Assembly (NCBI GenBank): GCA_027067085.1
Contig: JAMOMM010000545.1
Coordinates: forward strand, 1 to 21,824
DNA from: Hyphomicrobiales bacterium
GTDB lineage: Bacteria; Pseudomonadota; Alphaproteobacteria; Rhizobiales; Aestuariivirgaceae
Reading direction: 5' to 3'
Length of the DNA: 21,824 nt
The position numbers and the translations under genes were made by a program. The notes under the pieces are model-generated. The model did no database searches, was not told the origin of the DNA, and was given only the letters and a program-made list of their open reading frames with translations. Below, in pieces: positions 7,121 through 14,763 of this stretch (positions are counted from its first letter, which is position 1; every line of letters begins with the position of its first letter).

Positions 7121-8860
7121 ATGAAAAATTTCACGAGCAGTTGGCTAACGGTGTTATGGTTTGTTTTTGGAGAATTAAGTTTGGCTGACGGCAGCGACAA
7201 AATAAAACAGAAACTTACAAACGGCGAGCTGGTTCATCAGCTTAGAATTGGTTCTGGTTTAGTGTTATTCACTTTTGCCGCGATCCATTTATTGAATCAC
7301 GCCTTGGGGCTTGTCTCTATTGAGGCCATGGAAATAGCGCGTGAGTATCGCGTGGCCGTCACACGCAGTACTCTTGGCACCATTATTTTGGCAGGGTCTG
7401 GGATAACTCACCTTGTGTTAGGCGCGTCTAAGTTTTTAATCCGGCGCACGTGGAAAATGCAGTTTAATGAAGTCGTGCAACTTGGCTTTGGCTTACTAAT
7501 TCCATTGGTTTTATTCCGTCATATGATTGCAACACGTGGTGCCTTTGAAGCGTTTGGCATAGATGACAATTATGTCACCGTACTATTTTTGATGTGGCCG
7601 GGCGAAGGGGTCAACCAAGCTCTATTGATTATGTTGGTATGGGTGCACAGCTGCATTGGCCTGTATATTTGGCTGAGAATGAAACCGTGGTTCTCGAAAG
7701 TTTTGCCTTATGCGTTGGGATTGGCAATTCTCATTCCAATACTAGGTTTTTCAGGTTTCTCTGTTGGTGGCCGCATCGTCGGTACAATTTATGAGTTTAA
7801 AAACCCTTACACTCAAGAGCATTATGAAATACTAGCCAAATGGATGGATAACACTTTTTGGGGGTATGCCATTATTTTAGGTGTGTTCATCGCCTTTCGT
7901 TTGGGCCGTACATTATGGGACCGCTTTGGCCAGTCGATTACCATTGATTATTCCAATGGCCCGATTATCAAAACGGCTAAAGGTCATTCCTTGCTGGAAA
8001 CGTCAAAGGCTTTCAACATTCCCCATTCTTCAGTTTGTGGCGGTAAAGCACGGTGCTCCACTTGTCGGGTCAGGGTTTTAACGGGACTTGAAAACCAACC
8101 AGAAGCCAGTGAGACTGAGCAAAAAGTTCTAAACCGAATTGGTGCAATGGACAATGTGCGGCTGGCTTGTCAGTTGCGTCCGATGGCTGATTTGTCAGTG
8201 GTGCCACTTTTGCCAGCCCAGCGAACCAAGGCAGAAGATGCCCACAATATTGATAAGTATTTTTGGGGCGTAGAACAAGAAATCACTATGTTGTTTGCTG
8301 ACTTGCGGGGGTTTACAAAAATGTCTGAGGATCAATTGCCCTACGATGTTGTGTTTTTGCTCAATCAATATTTAGGCAATATGAGCGAGGTAATTGAAGA
8401 TGCTGGCGGTTATGTTGATAAATTCATGGGTGATGGAATCATGGCTATTTTTGGTATGGATCAATCGCGTGAGCAGGGCGCAAAAGCAGCTTTAAAAGCG
8501 GCAAAAGCCATGTCGGGTGTTTTGGACAGCCTCAATATGTCGATGGCAGGCGAATTGCCCGAACGCTTGAGGATTGGCATTGGGCTTCATACGGGAAATG
8601 CCATTCTAGGCCGCATTGGTGTTGCAAGTGAATCAGGTGCAGGCGAGCGCATTACAGCGCTGGGTGATACAGTAAATGCGGCCAGTCGCCTAGAAGGCTC
8701 TAGCAAAGAGCTAGCTGCCGAGTTGGTCGTGTCTCAACAAACACTCAACGCCGCCCAGTATGCTTTACCGTCAGAGCGCGAGCAATCCATTATGGTAAAA
8801 GGCAAAGCAAAAGCGTTGACTGTTTACACTTGGACCAAAGCAACCAAACTAGAAATTTAG
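7121..8860 (+). CDS. cyaC: Membrane-bound redox-type class III adenylate cyclase: six-helix heme-b-like anchor, [2Fe-2S] ferredoxin domain, cyclase domain (CyaC-like)
   Basis: This protein of up to 579 residues makes cAMP at the inner membrane. Residues about 40-262 form six hydrophobic helices with His56, His60, His97, His134 and His176 inside or at their ends, resembling the four-His diheme-b anchor of succinate:quinone oxidoreductases. Residues about 272-365 are a plant/putidaredoxin-type ferredoxin domain with Cys306, Cys312, Cys315 and Cys350. Residues about 385-575 are the cyclase domain, with metal ligands Asp394 and Asp438, Lys434, Thr512 in the usual Asp position (class IIIb), and Asn519 and Arg523 for the transition state, so the active site looks complete. 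S. meliloti CyaC has this architecture and responds to the quinone pool. ATG 7121 has no Shine-Dalgarno; an in-frame TTG at 7181 has GGAG 8 bases upstream and may be the real start (559 residues). The 3' end overlaps ugd by 4 bases, tail to tail. Confidence 0.92.
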   Translation: MKNFTSSWLTVLWFVFGELSLADGSDKIKQKLTNGELVHQLRIGSGLVLFTFAAIHLLNHALGLVSIEAMEIAREYRVAVTRSTLGTIILAGSGITHLVLGASKFLIRRTWKMQFNEVVQLGFGLLIPLVLFRHMIATRGAFEAFGIDDNYVTVLFLMWPGEGVNQALLIMLVWVHSCIGLYIWLRMKPWFSKVLPYALGLAILIPILGFSGFSVGGRIVGTIYEFKNPYTQEHYEILAKWMDNTFWGYAIILGVFIAFRLGRTLWDRFGQSITIDYSNGPIIKTAKGHSLLETSKAFNIPHSSVCGGKARCSTCRVRVLTGLENQPEASETEQKVLNRIGAMDNVRLACQLRPMADLSVVPLLPAQRTKAEDAHNIDKYFWGVEQEITMLFADLRGFTKMSEDQLPYDVVFLLNQYLGNMSEVIEDAGGYVDKFMGDGIMAIFGMDQSREQGAKAALKAAKAMSGVLDSLNMSMAGELPERLRIGIGLHTGNAILGRIGVASESGAGERITALGDTVNAASRLEGSSKELAAELVVSQQTLNAAQYALPSEREQSIMVKGKAKALTVYTWTKATKLEI

Positions 8861-10188
8861 TTTTTACCGCCTTGGCCGATAATGTCGGCGCGCCCAACAC
8901 TATGATAAATAAAGGCAGTGTTGACGATGTCATGGCCCGCATAAATATTACGAAAGTCAAACATAATAGGCGTTTTCATGTTTTCTGCTAAGCGGTTTAA
9001 GTCAAGGCCACGAAATGCATTCCACTCCGTTAAAACAATGACCCCGTCACAATCCTTGGCCAAACTATAAGCATCTTCGGCCCATTCAACATTTTCAAAC
9101 ATCGGTGCAGCAGTTGATTGTGCAACAGGGTCATAAGCAATGATTGTAGCACCAGCTTCTTGCAAAGCTGGAATAACGGTCAGGGCAGGGGCTTCGCGCA
9201 TATCATCGGTATCAGCTTTAAAGGCAACACCAAGAATGCCAAATCGTTTGCCCTCAATTGAGCCACCTGACCGACTAATTACGCGCTGGGCCAATGAGTT
9301 TTTGCGGTCCTCATTGGACTTTATAACCGCTTCTATAATACGCGTCGGTGTGCCAGCTGCTTTTGCAGTTTGGGCCAAGGCGCGCGTGTCTTTTGGAAAG
9401 CAAGAGCCTCCAAATCCTGGTCCCGGTTGCAAATAGTGTAAGCCAATACGGTGGTCCAAACCCATGCCGTTCGCAACTGTGGAAATATCAGCGCCAACAG
9501 CATCACAAAAATCAGACAACTCATTTACAAAGCCAATACGCATGGCCAAATAAGCATTGGCCGCATATTTGATGACTTCGGCTGATTCAAGGCTGGTGAA
9601 CACAATCGGAATATTGCGCTGTGATAACGGTTGGTAAAGAGCAGACAACTTTTCTTGCGCCCGTACGGCCTCAGTGCCAATAACAACACGGTCAGGTGTT
9701 AGAAAGTCAGTAACGGCGCAGCCTTCACGTAAAAATTCAGGGTTTGAGGCTATTTCAAAATCAGCGTCTGGATTGGCTTCTAAAATAATAGTTTCAAGAA
9801 CGCGGGCAGTGCCAACAGGGACTGTAGATTTGGTTACAATAACAGTGAACCCATTTAATGCGCGCGCAATATCAGCGGCCGCAGCATGAACAAATGCCAT
9901 ATCAGCTGTGTCCTCGCCGCGTCGCGAAGGCGTGCCAACCGCAATGAAAACCACATCTGCTTCACCAACAGTTTGTGCAAGTTCAGTGGTAAAGTGCAAC
10001 CGCCCGTCAGCAACGTTTTTAGCCACCAAACTATCAAGGCCTGGCTCAAAAATTGGAATATCATTGGCATTTAAGCGAGAGATTTTTTCAGGCTCTTTAT
10101 CAATGCAAGTAACATCAAAACCAAACTCAGAGAAACATGCACCAGTAACAAGGCCAACATATCCAGCGCCGATGATTGCAATTTTCAT
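8857..10188 (-). CDS. ugd: UDP-glucose 6-dehydrogenase
   Basis: This 443-residue cytoplasmic enzyme oxidises UDP-glucose to UDP-glucuronate with two NAD+, supplying uronic acid for exopolysaccharide, capsule or LPS. The N-terminal Rossmann motif GAGYVG is at residues 7-12. The VGTPSRRGEDTADM loop (84-97), the STVPVGT segment (121-127), Lys207 in EVIKYAANA, and the catalytic Cys263 in FGGSCFPKDTRAL are all present. The C-terminal domain holds GILGVAFKADTDDMREAP, the UDP-binding segment. Length is typical of rhizobial Ugd/RkpK. It is transcribed alone, convergent with the cyclase gene (4-base overlap of stop codons) and divergent from the MBL gene. It fits the envelope-glycan genes further right. 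Confidence 0.95.
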   Translation of the reverse strand: MKIAIIGAGYVGLVTGACFSEFGFDVTCIDKEPEKISRLNANDIPIFEPGLDSLVAKNVADGRLHFTTELAQTVGEADVVFIAVGTPSRRGEDTADMAFVHAAAADIARALNGFTVIVTKSTVPVGTARVLETIILEANPDADFEIASNPEFLREGCAVTDFLTPDRVVIGTEAVRAQEKLSALYQPLSQRNIPIVFTSLESAEVIKYAANAYLAMRIGFVNELSDFCDAVGADISTVANGMGLDHRIGLHYLQPGPGFGGSCFPKDTRALAQTAKAAGTPTRIIEAVIKSNEDRKNSLAQRVISRSGGSIEGKRFGILGVAFKADTDDMREAPALTVIPALQEAGATIIAYDPVAQSTAAPMFENVEWAEDAYSLAKDCDGVIVLTEWNAFRGLDLNRLAENMKTPIMFDFRNIYAGHDIVNTAFIYHSVGRADIIGQGGKN

Positions 10189-10419
10189 ATTTTTGTTCTT
10201 TCGACAATTCTTTTAGAATGTTTAACCCAAATCTTAGGCGTTTAAAAAGACTAAACTTTGATAAACTATGAAGCATTCTCGCCGAGATAATGCAGATAAG
10301 ATAAACACGTCAAATTCTCATGTTCGCATTTGTTTAGTTTTCGCCTAAGGTGGTATCACATCAACGGGCTGAGAAAACCCTTAAAACGAATTTTTTGAGA
10401 ACTTGTGGTTTTTTGTGAG

Positions 10420-10429
10420 CTAACGTTAG
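10420..10429. promoter_or_regulatory. 10-bp perfect palindrome upstream of the MBL hydrolase gene
   Basis: CTAACGTTAG is a perfect palindrome 24 bases before the leader-like ATG at 10453 and in the likely core promoter region of the MBL-cyclase unit. It may be an operator or chance. The 264 bases from 10189 to 10452 hold the divergent ugd and MBL promoters, but I could not place convincing -35/-10 pairs. A small inverted repeat, ATTCT-TTT-AGAAT, lies near 10209-10221 upstream of ugd. Confidence 0.3.
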
Positions 10430-10452
10430 TATACAGTGTCGAAGGATAATTA

Positions 10453-10482
10453 ATGCCAAAACAACAAGCTGGAAAAGCCTGA
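10453..10482 (+). CDS. Candidate 9-codon leader peptide abutting the MBL hydrolase start
   Basis: ATG at 10453 opens a 9-codon frame (MPKQQAGKA) closed by TGA at 10480-10482, and the MBL start codon follows immediately in the same frame. A good AAGGA (10442-10446) sits 6 bases before this ATG, better than the GGAAAAG before the MBL ATG. Either a short leader peptide is translated and reinitiation or coupling drives the MBL gene, or the TGA interrupts an ancestral longer N terminus. Coding is not proven. Confidence 0.35.
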   Translation: MPKQQAGKA

Positions 10483-11319
10483 ATGCCTGATAAAGAATTT
10501 TTTGTAAGATTTTGGGGCGTTCGTGGCAGTGTTCCTGTGTCGGGTCCATCGACATGTCGATATGGCGGCAATACGCCGTGCTTGGAAATCCGTTGTGGTG
10601 ACCGCATCATTATGCTTGATGCAGGTTCTGGTGCGTTTTTACTTGGTGAAAATTTACAAGAAAATCAAACGGGTGAAATCGACATCTTATTCACCCATTG
10701 TCATTACGATCACATAGAAGGTGCCCCATTTTTTAAGCCCGTTCACATGGCGGGTTGGAAAGTGCGATATTGGTCTGGCCATCAGTTCGGTAAAATGACC
10801 ACAGCCGAAATGATAAAGGACTATATGCGCCAACCATACTTTCCGGTGGGACCAGAAGTGTTTGGTGCTGACGCTTCTTTTCACGATTTTAAACCAAAAA
10901 GTGAACTGGATTTAGGTGACGGCATCAAAATAAAAACGCATCCTCTAAATCACCCAGATGGCGCTGTTGGTTATCGGGTAGAATATGATGGTAGATCAAT
11001 TTGTTATATCACTGATATGGAACATGTTGGCGACATTCCAGATAAGGGATTGTGCGACTTTATCCAAGATGCAGGCATATTGATTTACGATGCGATGTAT
11101 GAGGATGAAGAGTTTGAAAAATTCATTGGATTTGGCCATTCAACATGGCAAGAGGGTGCCCGCATTTCGCAGCGCTGTAACATTCAGCAGTATGTCGCCT
11201 TTCACCATCAACCGTGCCACGACGATGGCAAACTTGATTTAATCAGCATCGCATTAGAGGAAATGCGTCCAGGCAGTGTGCTTGCCCAAGAGGGCGCAGT
11301 TTTAAGGCCAAAAAAATAG
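10483..11319 (+). CDS. MBL-fold metallohydrolase, possible phosphodiesterase
   Basis: This is a 278-residue cytoplasmic metallo-beta-lactamase-fold hydrolase of the PhnP/RNase Z-like group (COG1235 type). The opening FWGVRGSVPV and CRYGGNTPCLEI are characteristic of this subfamily. The metal site is complete: HCHYDH at residues 72-77, His157, Asp178, and a late His pair at 241-242, with GHS at 218-220. Members cut phosphodiesters, cyclic phosphates or nucleotides; the exact substrate is not determined by these motifs. It is 41 bases upstream of a cyclase gene on the same strand, so a role in turning over a cyclic nucleotide is an attractive inference. GGAAAAG at about 10471-10477 is the ribosome binding site for the ATG used here. 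Confidence 0.88.
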   Translation: MPDKEFFVRFWGVRGSVPVSGPSTCRYGGNTPCLEIRCGDRIIMLDAGSGAFLLGENLQENQTGEIDILFTHCHYDHIEGAPFFKPVHMAGWKVRYWSGHQFGKMTTAEMIKDYMRQPYFPVGPEVFGADASFHDFKPKSELDLGDGIKIKTHPLNHPDGAVGYRVEYDGRSICYITDMEHVGDIPDKGLCDFIQDAGILIYDAMYEDEEFEKFIGFGHSTWQEGARISQRCNIQQYVAFHHQPCHDDGKLDLISIALEEMRPGSVLAQEGAVLRPKK

Positions 11320-11360
11320 CTTATAAAGAATGCTCTAGGGGAAAACGCGAAAGGAAAAAT

Positions 11361-12737
11361 ATGTCTTTGCTTCTTGAAGTAAGGTCTGCCGTCCAAAATA
11401 TTGCCACCCCTGCCAAAGGCGTTCGACAACAATTACCCGAACGCGTTTCAAATGCCATTGAGGCACAAGAAAATTCATCTGAAATTCTTATCAAGCTCAT
11501 TCAGATTACTATTTTCGCGTTATGGGGCGTGCTTTATTTGCTTTCGCCAAAACCTGAAACCAAAATGCTCTTGGCGGGTATTTCCCCAGTGCCTTACGCG
11601 CTGTCTGCTTATCTTGTGCTTAATGTCATTGGCTTGATTTGGGCGGTTAAGCGTGGTCTGCCAAACTGGGCGGTTTACATGAATATCGTTATTGATATTT
11701 CAATGTTAATGGCGCTGATTTGGAGCTTTCATATACAGTACGGCCAACCACCATCATTTTATCTCAAATCCCCAACAGTGATGTATATCTTTATATTCAT
11801 CGCGCTGCGGGCACTAAGGTTTCAAGCCCGTTTTGTTATCGCAGCGGGGGTTGTTGCGGTTTTAGGTTGGGGTATTCTGACTGCATATGTTATTTTTTCA
11901 GATCCCGACAATATGATGATTACCAGAAATTATGTTGAGTATTTGACCTCAAACTCGGTGCTTATTGGCGCTGAAGTTGATAAAATAATATCAATTATTT
12001 TTGTGACAGGTATTATGGCTCTGGCAATTTCGCGGGCCAGAAAGCTTTTGATTCGTGCCGTGACTGATGGGGCTGCAGCGCAAGATTTATCGCGGTTTTT
12101 CGATGAATCAGTGGCGCAAACCATTACCAATGCCAATCACACGATAAAATCTGGTGAAGGTGTGAAGCGCCAAGCTGCCGTGCTGTTTACTGATATTCGT
12201 GGGTTCACGCCAACAGCCATGACACTAGAAGCCAGTGACGTTGTCTGCATGTTAAGCGAGTATCAAAAACGCATTGTACCGATTATTCAAAAACATGGTG
12301 GCAGCATCGATAAATTTATCGGCGATGGTATTATGGCTTCATTTGGGGCTGTAGCGGATAGCCAAACGTATGCGGCTGATGCATTAAAAGCGGCCGATGA
12401 AATTGTTGCTGAAACCGATAGGTGGGGTAATGATCCCAAATTACAGCTGATTGCAGGCGCTAAAGTTAATCTTGCGGTTGCCGCTGGTCCAGTAATTTTC
12501 GGGGTATTAGGTGGTGACAATCGATTGGAATACACCACGATTGGCGATGCCGTGAATTTGTCGGCTAAACTTGAAAAGAGCAACAAAGAAGTTCAATCGC
12601 GCGCATTGACCGACCAACAAACGTTAGATGAAGCGATTAAGCAAGGCTATGAGAAGCCAGACACAGCGATTTCATTGACAAAAAAGATTGAGTCAGTTGG
12701 TGAGACAATTGACTTGGTTATTTTGCACAAACTCTAA
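11361..12737 (+). CDS. Six-helix membrane class III adenylate/guanylate cyclase with variant active site
   Basis: This is a 458-residue protein. Residues 1-42 are cytoplasmic, about 43-226 hold six hydrophobic helices without the His pattern of the first cyclase, and about 268-455 form the catalytic domain. Metal ligands Asp278 (LFTDIRGFT) and Asp322 (KFIGDGIMASFG) and the purine-contact Lys318 are present. Thr392 stands in the usual Asp position (class IIIb-like). Asn399 is kept, but the transition-state Arg four residues on is Lys403 (NLSAK instead of the usual NLAAR), so activity may be reduced or altered. The nature of the N-terminal sensor is unknown. A good AAGGAA precedes the ATG. It is co-directional with the MBL gene, 41 bases apart, and its TAA overlaps the stop codon of the convergent deacetylase gene by 4 bases. 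Confidence 0.9.
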   Translation: MSLLLEVRSAVQNIATPAKGVRQQLPERVSNAIEAQENSSEILIKLIQITIFALWGVLYLLSPKPETKMLLAGISPVPYALSAYLVLNVIGLIWAVKRGLPNWAVYMNIVIDISMLMALIWSFHIQYGQPPSFYLKSPTVMYIFIFIALRALRFQARFVIAAGVVAVLGWGILTAYVIFSDPDNMMITRNYVEYLTSNSVLIGAEVDKIISIIFVTGIMALAISRARKLLIRAVTDGAAAQDLSRFFDESVAQTITNANHTIKSGEGVKRQAAVLFTDIRGFTPTAMTLEASDVVCMLSEYQKRIVPIIQKHGGSIDKFIGDGIMASFGAVADSQTYAADALKAADEIVAETDRWGNDPKLQLIAGAKVNLAVAAGPVIFGVLGGDNRLEYTTIGDAVNLSAKLEKSNKEVQSRALTDQQTLDEAIKQGYEKPDTAISLTKKIESVGETIDLVILHKL

Positions 12738-13507
12738 AGTTGAGCGATTTGTTTGGCGCTCTTCCAAGCGATTTGGTTGTTCTTAGCGCTAAAAGACATC
12801 AGTTCTTCTAAGAAGTTCCAAGCCAACTCATCGTGAACTAAGTGGTGTGAAAGAACGCCGATTGCGGGTGGTTGCGTTGGGTTTAGTGCCCGCGCGGTTT
12901 GCAACGCCTCAACCAAATTATCGATCAAAACTTTACGAGGTAAACCACCGCGCGATCCCTTCCAGTCTATAATATCGATGTGGGTGTTTATGATTGCAAG
13001 GTCGTGAGGCTCGCTAGGTTTTGGCCAGCCGTATGTCGATAAACCTTTAAAACCTAATGCCGACAGATGAGGGACCAGCGCAGTGTCAATTCGGTTCCAC
13101 GGCGGCACCAAAAGAGGAGCCATTTGCGCCCCAAATATATTTGTGAGTATTTCAAAGCCTTCAGCTAGTTCATCAAGGATTTTTTGTTCCCCGCGATGAA
13201 GCCCAAGCTCGCACTTTTTTTCATCACTTGGCGCATGATTGGTGTGAGAAAATCCGTGCACAGCATAATGTCCCAGCGTATGACTTGCTGCCCACTGCGC
13301 TAAACCCTGTGTCGTTAAGCTAGGGATTGTTGCTATCGTATAAGGCACGTTAAACTGGCTACATAAATCATCAAGTTGTTCAAGCGCTGGTGTCACTTCA
13401 ATGGCATCATCGTCGCGTAACCACAATTGCGCCTCAAGCCCTTTTTGCGACCAGACTTCAAGTTCGTTTTTTAAAGGTGCCCAAGCCTCAGCTTGTGTTT
13501 TAATCAT
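12734..13507 (-). CDS. Polysaccharide-deacetylase-like (NodB-fold) protein
   Basis: This protein of about 257 residues resembles the polysaccharide deacetylase (carbohydrate esterase 4) superfamily. It has an acidic motif LRDDDA at 30-35 (NodB motif 1 position), a HGFSH motif at 84-88 giving the two metal-binding His residues, a PPWNR segment in the middle of the chain, and a late LSHHLVHD matching the region of the distal catalytic His. No signal peptide is visible, so a cytoplasmic site is likely, which is unusual for enzymes acting on finished polymers. The frame extends to a TTG at 13510, but ATG 13507 lies in an ATGATTAA overlap with the glycosyltransferase stop, which favours translational coupling and this start. 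Its substrate is presumably the glycan precursor handled by that glycosyltransferase (inference). Confidence 0.85.
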   Translation of the reverse strand: MIKTQAEAWAPLKNELEVWSQKGLEAQLWLRDDDAIEVTPALEQLDDLCSQFNVPYTIATIPSLTTQGLAQWAASHTLGHYAVHGFSHTNHAPSDEKKCELGLHRGEQKILDELAEGFEILTNIFGAQMAPLLVPPWNRIDTALVPHLSALGFKGLSTYGWPKPSEPHDLAIINTHIDIIDWKGSRGGLPRKVLIDNLVEALQTARALNPTQPPAIGVLSHHLVHDELAWNFLEELMSFSAKNNQIAWKSAKQIAQL

Positions 13508-14606
13508 CAACTTGCCTTATAACGTTATCGATTAAGGTGCTTGCACTTTTCAAGCTGCGCTCAGCGTGAACAAATTTTCGTGCTTGTGTGCTCATTCTTT
13601 CCCGTAAATCGGTATCCAAAAGCAGTTTTTCAATAGCTGTTACATAGGTCTCCAGCTTATCTGGCTCAACCAAAATGCCTGTCTTCCCATCTTTAACAAC
13701 CCACGGTACACCATGGGTTTTAAGACCGATAACAGGTAGACCACAACTCTGAGCCTCTAAATAAGCTAACCCGTAAGCTTCACCAAACCCCGGCCATAAA
13801 AACACATCATGTGTTGCCAGTTCTTTGGTGACATCTTTTGGTGCCAATTCTCCAAGCCACGTGATTTGATGATCGGCAAATCCACTGAAGTAGCCTTCAA
13901 CTTCACGTCGATACGAGCCATCACCAATGATACTAAGGTGCCAATTGGATTGCTTCAGCTGGCCTAAGGCTTGTGCTAAAAACTGATAACTTTGAGACTT
14001 AACCCCGCCGCGCATCATTCCCATTGTAACGAGTGATACTTGGCCCATTGAGGCGAATGATGTTTGCCTTTGGTTGTTGTTCGTCGCGTGAGCAGCGCTG
14101 CTATCATCTACCTGAATAAAGGGCGGCAAATAAATTAGTTTGCTAGGTTCAACAGTTCCTTTAAGCCCCTCAAAGTCGCGGTCGGTAAAATAGAAATTTG
14201 CACTAGACTGTTTTAATAGGCTGACAACGTGACTTTGACTTTCAGCCCATTCACCGTCATTTCGCTTTTTCGCAAGTGATGCTTCTGCGGTAATAATAGT
14301 TAAGCCAAGGGCTTGGCTCACCTGTAATCCAATGAAATCAGGCGCTTTATAATAAGGGTGGTAGGAAAACCAAACTTGCGCGCCCCATTTTTTTGTTTCT
14401 CGCGTGACATTATCTGCTTCACTTTTAATCTGGTCAATTTGAGATTGGCTGTGTGGTGTTTTCGAAAAGCTTCGTATGTGGGAAACAATGCGAACCTCAT
14501 GGCCAGCCATTTCTAACGCCTTAATCAAGGCGCGTGCCATTTGTCTGTCTCCAGATGGTTTGTGATGGTCGGGAGATTTTAGCGGGGCATAAAAGGCGAT
14601 TTTCAT
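13500..14606 (-). CDS. Family 4 glycosyltransferase (GT-B fold)
   Basis: This 368-residue retaining glycosyltransferase of the GT4 family transfers a sugar from an activated donor; donor and acceptor are unknown. The N-terminal Rossmann half begins KIAFYAPLKSPDHHKPSGDRQMA with the Gly-rich acceptor-side loop. The C-terminal half has the donor-site segments VTMGMMRGGVKSQ, LSIIGDGSYRREVE, and the hallmark E-x7-E pair Glu276 and Glu284 in FGEAYGLAYLEAQSCGLPVIG. It has no membrane segment, so it acts on the cytoplasmic face. It overlaps the downstream deacetylase-like gene by 8 bases and diverges from the ABC transporter operon across 157 bases. A minus-strand AGGT lies about 9 bases before the ATG. 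Confidence 0.92.
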   Translation of the reverse strand: MKIAFYAPLKSPDHHKPSGDRQMARALIKALEMAGHEVRIVSHIRSFSKTPHSQSQIDQIKSEADNVTRETKKWGAQVWFSYHPYYKAPDFIGLQVSQALGLTIITAEASLAKKRNDGEWAESQSHVVSLLKQSSANFYFTDRDFEGLKGTVEPSKLIYLPPFIQVDDSSAAHATNNNQRQTSFASMGQVSLVTMGMMRGGVKSQSYQFLAQALGQLKQSNWHLSIIGDGSYRREVEGYFSGFADHQITWLGELAPKDVTKELATHDVFLWPGFGEAYGLAYLEAQSCGLPVIGLKTHGVPWVVKDGKTGILVEPDKLETYVTAIEKLLLDTDLRERMSTQARKFVHAERSLKSASTLIDNVIRQVDD

Positions 14607-14763
14607 ACGTCAGACCTAACAATATTACAGGAAAATTCAAAGAATAAATTTTTGGAATATTTTAACTCGACTCAATTGCTCACATGATGCTAACCATAGG
14701 TAAATAAAAACAATCTGGTGACCGCGAGAGGGGCGAACACTGGTATGAGGGATAGTCGGGAAT

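Noticed and set aside
10366..10380. GGGCTGAGAAAACCC resembles the CTGAGA...ACCC core of a TPP riboswitch
   Set aside because: The remaining conserved parts of the TPP element are absent downstream, and the next gene has no link to thiamine.
10480..10482. In-frame TGA before the MBL start as a selenocysteine codon
   Set aside because: The family normally begins at or near the downstream ATG, no SECIS-like hairpin was seen just after it, and the MBL active site does not need a residue there.
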